This document shows positions 1 through 8,091 of a stretch of DNA of 64,000 nt, in pieces. The translations under genes were made by a program, and so were the position numbers. Position 1 is the stretch's first letter; every line of letters starts with the position of its first letter. Source of the DNA: Sarcodiotheca gaudichaudii (lineage: Eukaryota; Rhodophyta; Florideophyceae; Gigartinales; Solieriaceae); the NCBI GenBank assembly GCA_032355985.1, contig JAUKVZ010000006.1, positions 124,001 through 188,000 on the forward strand, read 5' to 3'. Under the pieces are notes generated by a model that saw only the letters and a list, made by a program, of their open reading frames with translations, had not been told where the DNA came from and did not search any database.

Positions 1-1
1 C

Positions 2-676
2 ATGCCGCAGTCCGGCGCGACTTCGGTCGTTGTGAATCTTGCGATGAGCCTTGCGGCGAATCGGTATCGCGTGCTGATCGTGGACGCGAATCTGCGCAAG
101 TCGAAGATCCATCACATCATGCATGTGGCCGGGTATCCGGGCTTGTGTGAGGCGATGGAGGGCGAGGTTGAGCTTCCGGATGTGATTCAGAAGACGGACT
201 TCGACGGCATTGACGTGCTCGCCGCGGGCGAGGCGGATCATGCCTCGTTTGAGCGACTGTCCTCAGATTCGATGAAGCGTCAGATCTCGGCCGTTCGCGA
301 TAAGTATGACTTCATCCTCGTTGATTCGGCGCCTGCGATCGTTTCGAGCGACGCGATGGCGCTGGCGCAGCACTGTGAGTCTTCGGCTCTGGTTGTGCGT
401 GCGTTTGGCGAGAAGCGAGGTCTGGTTGGCCGCATCGGCGCCCAGCTTGAGGATTCGCATTCGGATTATCTGGGTGTGATCATCAATGCGGTTCGCGCGA
501 GTGCGGGCGGCTACTTCCGCCGCAACTACAAGGCGACGCATGCTTATGTTCGTGAGATGCCGGATCGCGGCTCTTCGATCGATGAGCTGCGTTCTCCGGA
601 GCGGTTGGCGCAGAAGGCGGCTGAAGAGAAGTCTGCGGCGACCGATTCGAGCGCCAATGGCGAGATCGAGCATTGA
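2..676 (+). CDS. CpsD/CapB-like polysaccharide-export ATPase, 5' end outside window
   Basis: This is the C-terminal part of a MinD/ParA-fold ATPase of the bacterial tyrosine-kinase (CpsD/CapB/Wzc) type, which governs polysaccharide chain length or export at the inner membrane. Seen: a P-loop-like segment right at the window edge (PQSGATSVVVNLA), a Walker A' motif (VLIVDANLRKSKIH) and a Walker B motif (FILVDSAPAI). The family P-loop GxGKT/S reads SGATS here, so the usual lysine is an alanine. There is no tyrosine cluster at the C-terminus (it ends SSANGEIEH), which makes autophosphorylation doubtful. The ATG at position 2 falls inside the P-loop, so it is not the true start and the gene begins upstream. 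The WecA-like transferase 58 bases downstream on the same strand supports a polysaccharide role. An alternative is a non-kinase ParA-like partner. Confidence 0.75.
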   Translation: MPQSGATSVVVNLAMSLAANRYRVLIVDANLRKSKIHHIMHVAGYPGLCEAMEGEVELPDVIQKTDFDGIDVLAAGEADHASFERLSSDSMKRQISAVRDKYDFILVDSAPAIVSSDAMALAQHCESSALVVRAFGEKRGLVGRIGAQLEDSHSDYLGVIINAVRASAGGYFRRNYKATHAYVREMPDRGSSIDELRSPERLAQKAAEEKSAATDSSANGEIEH

Positions 677-734
677 TGTCGACGTCTGATGAGCTTCGGC
701 GGCGCCCGTCGAAGCGCGTCTTGCTAGGGTGGGT

Positions 735-2138
735 ATGTCGCGCGAGATGATTCCTTCAGACTCGATATTCGAGACGTCGCCGCTGAGCGGGTTCTTTACG
801 AATCCGGCGCCGCTGCCCTTTGGCGTGGATACGACGACGCCTGCTGAAGTGGACGGGCTGACGCTGTTCAACAGTTTCATGGGCGTGTTTGTGGTGGCGT
901 TCTGTGTGACGCTGATCGCGACACCGATCATGCGCCGGCTTGCGATGCGTTATGGCGTGATCGATCGGCCGACGGATGCGCGGAAAGTGCATCGGCTGCC
1001 GGTGGCCTATCTGGGCGGCGTGGCGGTGTTCATCGGGCTGCTTGCCGGCGTTGTGTTCAGCTATGTGACGGCGCAGCGGAATCCTTTGATCGGATCGCAC
1101 GCGATGGCGCAGGCGCTTGTGCCCTGGCCGATCGTCTTCGGCATGATGCTGATCATGCTGGCGGGTTTGATTGATGATGTGGTCGGCATCAGTCCTCGTG
1201 TGAAGGTGGCGATGCAGCTTGTGGCCGCGGCTGCGCTGGCGATGGACAACATCGGTGTGCGCCTGGCGGCTGGTTTGATGCGCCCGATCGGCCGGCTCGT
1301 TGACAACGAGCGGCTGGTGTATTTCATCGGCGAGGGGTTGCTTGAGCATCCGATTCAGGTCGATCTGATTTATTGGGTGGGCACGGCGATCATCGCGATC
1401 TTCATTCTCGGCGCGTGCAATGCGAGCAACCTGATTGACGGGCTCGATGGCCTGTGCACGGGCGTGACGGCGATCGCTTCGATGGGTCTGCTGCTGCTTG
1501 CTTTCGGCATGGCGCTGGCCGGCGACGGGCCGATGGATTCGGCGCGTATCGTGCTGTGCATGGCGCTGCTGGGCGCGTGTTTAGGGTTCCTGCCATACAA
1601 CTTCAATCCAGCGACGATATTTCTGGGCGACTGCGGGTCGCTTTTGCTGGGCTATACGACCATCGTGATCGTTTTGACGCTGGGCGATACGGGCAAGACG
1701 CCGCTGGTGGTGGCCGGGCTGCTTGTGTATTCGCTGCCGATCATTGACACGACGTTGGCCATCGTGCGGCGGAAGCTTTCAGGTCTGCCGATGAGCGCAC
1801 CGGACGATGAGCATCTGCATCATCAGCTCAAGCGCGTCTTCGGTGTGAAGGGCGCCGTGCTGAGCATCTATCTGATCTCGGCGGCGTTCATGGGTCTCGG
1901 GCTGATCGTCAGTGAGGGCCGGGCGCGTGTGGCGTATGTGATCGCGCTGGTGCTGGCTTCATTCATTGGTGTGACGGCCGTGAAGATCGGTCAGCGGAAG
2001 CGAATCGAGGAGCAGGCTCTTGCGATGATGGCGATGCCTCCGCGCGGACAGGCCGCGGCGAAGGAGGCTCGCGCGAAGGCGGCCAAGAGCGCCAAGCCGA
2101 CGACGCCGGCGGAGCAGGAGCAGCCGGAGACGGTGTGA
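735..2138 (+). CDS. WecA/MraY-family undecaprenyl-phosphate sugar-1-phosphate transferase
   Basis: This is a polytopic inner-membrane enzyme that transfers a sugar-1-phosphate (typically GlcNAc-1-P) from a UDP-sugar to undecaprenyl phosphate, starting O-antigen, teichoic-acid-like or exopolysaccharide chains. Seen: about ten hydrophobic helices and the family signatures in order: GGVAVFIG, IDDVVGISPRVK (Asp-Asp motif), NLIDGLDGL (catalytic Asp), NFNPATIFLGDCGS, and the His motif DDEHLHHQL. The last 30 residues form an Ala/Lys-rich cytoplasmic tail that the family does not need. An in-frame GTG two codons upstream (729) is possible; the ATG at 735 is preferred. It follows the CpsD-like gene on the same strand and is probably in one polysaccharide operon. 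Sugar specificity cannot be read from the sequence. Confidence 0.85.
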   Translation: MSREMIPSDSIFETSPLSGFFTNPAPLPFGVDTTTPAEVDGLTLFNSFMGVFVVAFCVTLIATPIMRRLAMRYGVIDRPTDARKVHRLPVAYLGGVAVFIGLLAGVVFSYVTAQRNPLIGSHAMAQALVPWPIVFGMMLIMLAGLIDDVVGISPRVKVAMQLVAAAALAMDNIGVRLAAGLMRPIGRLVDNERLVYFIGEGLLEHPIQVDLIYWVGTAIIAIFILGACNASNLIDGLDGLCTGVTAIASMGLLLLAFGMALAGDGPMDSARIVLCMALLGACLGFLPYNFNPATIFLGDCGSLLLGYTTIVIVLTLGDTGKTPLVVAGLLVYSLPIIDTTLAIVRRKLSGLPMSAPDDEHLHHQLKRVFGVKGAVLSIYLISAAFMGLGLIVSEGRARVAYVIALVLASFIGVTAVKIGQRKRIEEQALAMMAMPPRGQAAAKEARAKAAKSAKPTTPAEQEQPETV

Positions 2139-2196
2139 GCTTGCCCGGCGATGTGCGCTTCGGCGATCGCATCGCAAACAGCATCGACATTGCATG

Positions 2197-2228
2197 AAAA
2201 AGCCCCGGCCAGTTGACCGGGGCGTTTG
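2197..2228. terminator. Bidirectional intrinsic terminator
   Basis: A perfect 7-bp stem (GCCCCGG at 2202-2208 with CCGGGGC at 2217-2223) has five As on its left and a T-rich right flank. It lies between the convergent WecA-like and prkA genes and could stop transcription from both sides. Confidence 0.7.
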
Positions 2229-2268
2229 TGTCATTCAGGTTGCCATCGGCGCTGGCTGCGGGCGCTGA

Positions 2269-3556
2269 TCACTCGTCCTTGGCGTCGCCTCGTGCGAAGA
2301 TGGATGCGACGTAGTTGAGGACGTCTGTCGCGCTTCGCTCGTTGTAGCCGAAGTTCTTGATGAGGCGCTGCTTGACGATGTCGATCTTCTGCTGTGTCTC
2401 GTCATCAACGACGGATGAGACGAGGTTCTTGAGCTTGATCGTGTCGCGCTGGTCTTCGAAAAGCTTCAGTTCGAGCGCTTTGTAGAGACGGGCGTTCGTG
2501 TTGTACTCGAACTTGCGGTCGTCCAGCGCGAGGGCGCCGATGTAGTTCATGATCTCCTGGCGGAAGTCATCCTTGCGGGTTTCAGGGATGTCGATCTTCT
2601 GCTCAATGGAGCGCATCAGGCGTTCATCCGGCTCCTCTTCCTTGCCGGTGTACTTGTTGAGCACCTTTTCCTTCTGGGTGTAGGCGCGAACGTTGTCGAT
2701 GTAGTTGGCGCAGAGGCGCTTGATGGCTTCTTCATCGGCGCTGATGGCTCGCTGCACTTCGCCCTTGATGATGTCTTCGTATTCATCCTTGACGATGGTG
2801 AGCAGCTCGCGGTAGCGCTTCTTGAGATCTTCATCGTTGATCAGCGAGTGATGGCTGAGGCCTTCCTCGAGCTCATTGAGGACCATGAAGGGATTGATGC
2901 ATCCTTCTTCGATGGCCTGCGGGCTGACGAGGGCGTTTGAGATCTTGTCCTGCACGAATCGGGGGCTGATGCCCTCCATGCCTTCGCGGGGCGCCTCTTC
3001 CATCAGCTCCTTGACGGAGTCTTCGGTGAAGCCGGTGATGGCCTTGCCGTTGTAGAGCTTCATCTTCTGGACGAGCGTGAGGCCGGACTTCTTGGGCTCG
3101 CAGAGTCGCGTCAGGACGACCCACATGGCGGCGACTTCGAGTGTGTGCGGCGCGATGTGCATGTTGCTGATGCGCTCGGGGCCGAAGTCCTTTTCGTAGA
3201 TGTGGATCTCATCTTCGAGGCGCGAGTTGTAGGGGATGTCGATCTTGATGGTTCGATCGCGGAAGGCCTCCATCAGCTCGTTGGACTGAAGGCGCTTGTA
3301 CTCGGGCTCGTTGGTGTGTCCGAGGATGACCTCATCGATGTGGGTCTGCGCGAACTTCTTGGGCTTGATGAGATGCTCCTGGCTGGCGCCGAGGAGATCG
3401 TAGAGGAAGGCGACATCGAGCTTGAGCACTTCGATGAACTCGCAGACGCCGCGGTTGGCGATGTTGAGTTCGCCATCGAAGTTGAAGGCTCGCGGGTCGG
3501 AGTCGGAGCCATAGAGGGCGATCTTGCGATAGTTGATATCGCCGGTGAGTTCGGTG

Positions 3557-3591
<35 letters not shown>

Positions 3592-4377
3592 TCCGATGCC
3601 GATGCGATCCTTCTCAGAGAGGATGATGCGGCGAACCTTGATGTGCTCGATGACCTGCCGCCAGTCGCCGGCGTAGTGGATCATGAGATCGCTCATGACC
3701 TTGCGGCAGAATGGGCAGAGTTCGCCATAGAGGCGGATGCGTCCGGCGCCGTGGGCGGGACGGTAGTTCTGATTGATTTTCGCGAGGATATCGGCGCGCG
3801 CTTCGGCGGGGACGAGCAGGAGCGGATCCTCATGCATGGGGCAGGCGTATTCAATGGTCTTGGACGAGGGGCCCGCGTGCTCATCGAGCATCCATGAGAA
3901 GGAGTAGAGCGCGCCGGTGTCGGAGCGGGAGTACTGCTCGAGGCCCTTCTTGATGAGTCGCGCGATGGTTGACTTGCTGGAGCCGACGGGGCCGTGCAGC
4001 AGAAGGATGCGCTTGTCGGTGCCGTAGCCTTCGGCGGCTGAGCGGAAGACATCGACGAGCTCCATGAGTGGCTGATCGAGTCCGAAGATGGCGTCGGCGC
4101 CGTCGTCGATGGGATCGGCGAAGAAGTGATAGCGCACGAGATCGGTCTTGAACCGGCGATACTTCTCCCAGCCGTGGGAGAGGATCATGTCATAGACGCG
4201 CTGGTATGCGTTGCGCGCGATGCCCGGGTTCTTCTGCGCGAGGGCGAGATAGTCGCTGAAGGATCCTTCCCAGTGATGATCCTGAAACTGGCGTCGATCG
4301 AGGTGTGACTCGATGGCGCCGAGCAGATCGTGGGACTGGACGTCTTGTGGATTGAGTTTGGGTTCGCCTTCAAGCAT
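2269..4377 (-). CDS. prkA: PrkA-family serine protein kinase (AAA+)
   Basis: This is a cytoplasmic PrkA/YeaG-type protein: an AAA+ domain followed by a kinase-like C-terminal domain, linked in other bacteria to stress, stationary phase and sporulation. Seen in the 702 residues: Walker [10 protein letters not shown] in the segment [19 protein letters not shown]...LLLHGP, the family's [12 protein letters not shown] and [10 protein letters not shown] cysteine motifs, and the conserved segment around [22 protein letters not shown]. It is somewhat longer than E. coli YeaG (about 640). GAGGTC about 9 bases before the ATG serves as a ribosome site. The usual neighbours YeaH (DUF444) and SpoVR are not next to it. 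It is transcribed alone, divergently from trmB. Confidence 0.92.
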
Positions 4378-4748
4378 GATCGCGAGACCTCACGTGGCGC
4401 GGCGCACAGATGGCGGCGCTGGGTGTGTGTCTGAGAATTGAAGGCGCTGTGGCGCGTTTCCGCGCAACGCAAGCGGCTGCCCGGCATAGCGCTTCGATGG
4501 ATGCGCGCCGGGTTGACTCTGTGCTATCGGCCTTCTGGAAGGGGCCCGAAAGTCTTATCGTCGCGTGTGCGACGAGGAATCCCGCCGGTCTGATCGAACA
4601 GGACCGGACGTGTTCTCTGCGCTTGTCTGATGTATTGTTCGCACGCCGCAGGCGATTGGCGCGGGTCGACTGGAGATTCGCGCGATGATTCGTTTGATTC
4701 CCATAAGCAGGGCGCCCTGAATGCGGCAGGGCGAGTGCGAGCGTTTTC
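4378..4748. other. 371-base divergent intergenic region, prkA/trmB
   Basis: No convincing gene, RNA or terminator is visible. It must hold the divergent promoters of prkA and trmB, but no clear -35/-10 pair with normal spacing could be picked out. TTGACT near 4512 has no partner box at 16-18 bases. Confidence 0.5.
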
Positions 4749-5468
4749 ATGAGTTTCGGTCTTGGACATGGCAAGGAGCTTTCGGCGGAGGGCGTGGGCC
4801 TGGCGATGGATGATCTGCCGTCGCTGCCTGATAGCGCGGTGGGGCCTTCGGGCGATCCCGCGCTTGGGTGGCTCGATCCGCGGCAGTGGTTCAGCGATGC
4901 GTCGCGGCCCTTTGAGCTGGAGATCGGATCCGGGAAAGGGACGTTTCTGCTCGAGCAGGCGCAGCGCCAGCCGGAGACGAACTTTCTGGGGATCGAGTGG
5001 GCCCGCGAGTTTTATCTGTACGCGGCTGATCGCATTCGTCGGCGGGAGCTGGACAACGCGCGGATGCTGCATGCGGATGCGACGGAGTTTTTGCGATGGC
5101 GCATGCCGCCGGGCGTGACGGATGTGATTCATCTGTATTTCAGCGATCCATGGCCGAAGAAGCGGCATCACAAGCGACGCGTGGTGCAGGATGCGTTCTT
5201 GGCTGATGCGCATCGAGCGCTGGCTGCTGGCGGTGAGCTTCGCATCGTGACGGATCATTCGGAGTACTGGGTGTGGATGGAGGCGCACTTCGATCGCTGG
5301 ACGAGCGATGCCGGTGTGGATGGCGTGCGATACGAGCGCGAGGCGTTTACGTCCGAGAAGCGTGCGCATGGGGCGGCGAGCGGAGAACTGGTGGGGACCA
5401 ACTTCGAGCGGAAGTATGTGCAGGAGGGACGGCCCTTTCATGCGGCCGTGCTGCGCAAGGCGAACTAG
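4749..5468 (+). CDS. trmB: tRNA (guanine-46-N7)-methyltransferase
   Basis: This SAM-dependent methyltransferase makes m7G46 in the variable loop of tRNAs. Seen in 239 residues: the SAM-binding loop FELEIGSGKGTFLLEQA, the family segment NFLGIEWAREF, an acidic DATEFLRW, the signature LYFSDPWPKKRHHKRR, and the C-terminal GTNFERKY, which is typical of TrmB. The first 40-50 residues precede the Rossmann core and vary in the family. The ATG at 4749 is the most upstream plausible start and there is no strong ribosome site. It is the only gene of its transcription unit, since the histidine kinase starts 116 bases downstream. Confidence 0.93.
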   Translation: MSFGLGHGKELSAEGVGLAMDDLPSLPDSAVGPSGDPALGWLDPRQWFSDASRPFELEIGSGKGTFLLEQAQRQPETNFLGIEWAREFYLYAADRIRRRELDNARMLHADATEFLRWRMPPGVTDVIHLYFSDPWPKKRHHKRRVVQDAFLADAHRALAAGGELRIVTDHSEYWVWMEAHFDRWTSDAGVDGVRYEREAFTSEKRAHGAASGELVGTNFERKYVQEGRPFHAAVLRKAN

Positions 5469-5584
5469 TCGCCGGAAAGGTCCGCCGAGCGTCGTCTGGG
5501 CGTCATGCGGGCTCGTCTGTGGGTCGATGAGGAGAGTGCAGGCGCGACGTTCTTTCGCGGCGTGCGGGGACGCGCTTCGGCCTG

Positions 5585-7234
5585 ATGCCCTCGAGACTCG
5601 GCATGACGCCTCGTCTTCCAGGACGACGTTTGTCACGACTGCGCACGCAGCCGGCGATCCCTTGCTTTGCGGCGGGCGCTGCGCTGGTGGGCTTCTTTGT
5701 TGTGTCTGCGCTGCGACCGGATCTGGCGACATCGGGATCGATGTGGCGCTTGCCGCTGATCAGCGCGGGGGCGGCGTGTGCGTTTGCGGGCGCTTTGCTG
5801 GGTGTGCTGTGGATCCGGCGCATGGATCGAGAGATTCGCACGCAGACGGAGCGGCTTGTTCGGATGGCGACGGATGGCACGCTGCCGATCTCCGGATTGG
5901 GCGAGGGAGATTCGCTGGATGATCTGGCGCTGACGGCGCTTGAGATTGCGCGGCGCTTTGCGGATGCGACGGAGGAGCGAGACGGCCTGCGCGAGAAGTT
6001 GAAGCGCGTGCAGCGGGAGCGGCAGGAAGCGAGTGATGCAAGCCGCACGAAGAGCGAGTTCCTGGCGAACATGAGCCATGAGATTCGCACGCCGATGACG
6101 GCGATTCTCGGATACTCGGATCTGTTGATGGATCCGACGATCGATGAAGAGCAGCGCATGGAGAACGTGCGCACGATCCGGCGCAACTGCGATCATCTGC
6201 TGACGGTGATCAACGACATTCTGGATATCTCACGGATTGAATCAGGGCGGATGCAGCTGGAGCAGATTGCATGTTCGCCGATTCAGGTCGTGGAGGAGAT
6301 TCAGTCGCTGATGGGCGCCAAGGCGCGCGGCAAGGGGCTGAAGCTTGAAGTGGATTACAAGTTCCCGCTGCCAAGGCAGATGCGGACGGATCCCGTGCGG
6401 CTACGTCAGATTCTGCTGAATCTTGTCGGCAATGCGATCAAGTTCACGCATGAGGGGACTGTGCGGATCGAAGTGAGCCTTCGCGCTTCGCGCGCGATGA
6501 GTCCGCGTGTGTGCTTTGAGGTGCGCGACTCGGGCATCGGGATGACGATGGATCAGCTGGACATCATCTTCGAGCCCTTCAGCCAGGCGGATGGTTCGAC
6601 GACGCGCGAGTATGGCGGGACGGGGCTGGGGCTTGCGATCTCGCAGCGTCTTTCGGAAATGCTTGGCGGCTCGCTTTCCGTCACGAGCGAAGAGGGGGTG
6701 GGCAGTGTGTTTACGGTGGTCATTGATCCGGGACCGCTGAAGGAAGGCGAGACGGCGTGGGTGAAAGAGGATGTGGAAGAGAAGCCGGTTGAGTTTCGAT
6801 CGCAGGATCGACTTGCGGAGCTTGATTGCCGCATCCTGCTGGCGGAGGACGGGCCGGACAATCAGAAGCTGATCAGCTTCAACCTGCGCAAGGCGGGGGC
6901 GGAAGTTGATATTGCGGATAACGGGCGCATTGCGTGTGAGATGACGCATGAGGCGATCAACGGCGGCGAGCCGTATGACCTGATCCTGATGGACATGCAG
7001 ATGCCGGAGATGGATGGGTACGAAGCCTCGACGAAGCTGCGCGAAGATGGCGTGCAGACGCCGATCATGGCGCTGACGGCGCATGCGATGAGCACGGATC
7101 GGGATAAGTGCCTGAAGGCCGGCTGCGATGATTACGCGACGAAGCCGATCGATCGGATGCTGCTGATCGACAAGTGTGCGGAACTCGTCGAGACATCCCG
7201 CAAGCAGGGCGGCACGCTGCGGCCGGCGGGCTGA
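5585..7234 (+). CDS. Hybrid sensor histidine kinase/response regulator
   Basis: This is a membrane-bound two-component sensor. Seen in 549 residues: two transmembrane helices (about 20-40 and 53-75) with a very short loop between them, so there is no large periplasmic sensor; a coiled linker; a HisKA domain with the phospho-acceptor in NMSHEIRTPM (about residue 165); an HATPase domain with N-box LLNLVGNAIKF, G1 DSGIGM and G2 GGTGLGLAI; and a C-terminal receiver with the phospho-acceptor Asp in LILMDMQMPEMDG and the conserved Lys in YATKPID. The architecture resembles ArcB/BarA-type hybrids, but there is no Hpt domain and no DNA-binding partner nearby, so the phosphate receiver must be elsewhere. 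The input signal is unknown. Confidence 0.93.
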   Translation: MPSRLGMTPRLPGRRLSRLRTQPAIPCFAAGAALVGFFVVSALRPDLATSGSMWRLPLISAGAACAFAGALLGVLWIRRMDREIRTQTERLVRMATDGTLPISGLGEGDSLDDLALTALEIARRFADATEERDGLREKLKRVQRERQEASDASRTKSEFLANMSHEIRTPMTAILGYSDLLMDPTIDEEQRMENVRTIRRNCDHLLTVINDILDISRIESGRMQLEQIACSPIQVVEEIQSLMGAKARGKGLKLEVDYKFPLPRQMRTDPVRLRQILLNLVGNAIKFTHEGTVRIEVSLRASRAMSPRVCFEVRDSGIGMTMDQLDIIFEPFSQADGSTTREYGGTGLGLAISQRLSEMLGGSLSVTSEEGVGSVFTVVIDPGPLKEGETAWVKEDVEEKPVEFRSQDRLAELDCRILLAEDGPDNQKLISFNLRKAGAEVDIADNGRIACEMTHEAINGGEPYDLILMDMQMPEMDGYEASTKLREDGVQTPIMALTAHAMSTDRDKCLKAGCDDYATKPIDRMLLIDKCAELVETSRKQGGTLRPAG

Positions 7235-7272
7235 TCCTCGCGTCCTCGCATCCTCGCAGCCCCGCACATTCG

Positions 7273-7291
7273 CATCCCCTGGTAGGGGATG
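7273..7291. repeat. Perfect inverted repeat upstream of Yip1-like gene
   Basis: CATCCCC (7273-7279) and GGGGATG (7285-7291) form a perfect 7-bp inverted repeat with a 5-base loop. No T-run follows, so it is a poor terminator. Lying 34 bases before the next start codon, it may be an operator or a leader hairpin. Confidence 0.4.
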
Positions 7292-7311
7292 TACAGAAGC
7301 CAAACAGATGG

Positions 7312-7317
7312 TAGATT
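7312..7317 (+). promoter_or_regulatory. Possible -10 box, leaderless start
   Basis: TAGATT ends 7 bases before the ATG at 7325, and there is no ribosome site between. The distance matches a -10 element whose transcript would begin at the start codon. No good -35 is visible. Confidence 0.3.
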
Positions 7318-7324
7318 TTGGTTC

Positions 7325-8032
7325 ATGAACTATGAACCGAACGGCGCTCCTCCTGATTTTGATGTGAACGGCCTGCCTCCTGGCGCGCCGGCTGAAGGCG
7401 TGATGCCGGGATTCTGGCGTTCGTTTGGGATGTCGTTTGCGAGTCCGATGCGCCTGGGGCGGACGTTGCCTGCCGAAGGTGGTGTGGCGCAGGGGATGAT
7501 GGTGGCGCTGGTGGCGCATTGCTTTCAGTGGCTTGGATGGATCGTGCTTGGCACGCTTATCCTTGCGCTGGCGGGCAGCACGGATCCGATGACCGGGCAG
7601 GCGAGTGCGGGGGGCGCCGCGTCTGGCTTACTCATGGGCCTTGCGCTGGGCGGCATGTTCGCTTCATTTGCGGTGCTTGGATCGGTGTTCTTTGCGCTGC
7701 CCATCGCCGCGTTCGGTTACTGGATCACAGCGCGGCTGTTCGGACCGATGCGTGGCGGCTATCTGATGACGTTGCGCTCGGTGTATTACGGGCAGGCGCC
7801 ATTGGCGCTTGGGATCGTGCCGTACCTCGGCAGTCTGGTCGGCGGGATCTGGGCGCTGGTGTCGATCATTTCCAACTTTACGGGCGCGCAGCGTGTGTCC
7901 GGCATTCGCGCGACGGTGGCGTATTTTCTTTCCGGCATTGTGCTGTTCATTCTGATGATGTTCGTCTTCATGTTGGCCAGCGCCGCAGGCATCGGCGTCG
8001 CTTCGCTCGTTGATGCTTTCAGAGGTCCATGA
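7325..8032 (+). CDS. Yip1-like multi-spanning membrane protein
   Basis: This is an inner-membrane protein of the Yip1/YIPF-like superfamily (236 residues), function unknown. Seen: a soluble N-terminus of about 45 residues rich in Pro/Gly, a segment FWRSFGMSFASPMRLGRTLP shared with the paralogues downstream, then about five hydrophobic helices. The family block is present: SVYYGQAPLALGIVPYLGSL followed by AQRVSG. It lacks the zinc ribbons of its paralogues at 10640 and 11560. An upstream in-frame ATG (7289) would add 12 residues; 7325 was chosen because a possible -10 box lies just before it and the paralogue at 9934 starts alike. It converges on the DUF1254 gene, with a strong terminator between. 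Confidence 0.75.
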   Translation: MNYEPNGAPPDFDVNGLPPGAPAEGVMPGFWRSFGMSFASPMRLGRTLPAEGGVAQGMMVALVAHCFQWLGWIVLGTLILALAGSTDPMTGQASAGGAASGLLMGLALGGMFASFAVLGSVFFALPIAAFGYWITARLFGPMRGGYLMTLRSVYYGQAPLALGIVPYLGSLVGGIWALVSIISNFTGAQRVSGIRATVAYFLSGIVLFILMMFVFMLASAAGIGVASLVDAFRGP

Positions 8033-8066
8033 AAAAACGCTCCCGCGCCTGAAGCACGGGAGCGTT
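8032..8066. terminator. Strong bidirectional intrinsic terminator
   Basis: A perfect 10-bp stem, AACGCTCCCG (8036-8045) with CGGGAGCGTT (8057-8066), has an 11-base loop and six As on its left side (Ts on the minus strand). It sits between the convergent Yip1-like and DUF1254 genes and overlaps the stop codon of the former. Confidence 0.85.
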
Positions 8067-8091
8067 GAATGTTGGCGAAGTGATGCGTCTC

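Noticed and set aside
3145-3897. 250-codon open frame on + strand
   Set aside because: Runs antisense through prkA. It consists of low-information residues, has no family pattern, and reflects codon bias of the GC-rich coding strand.
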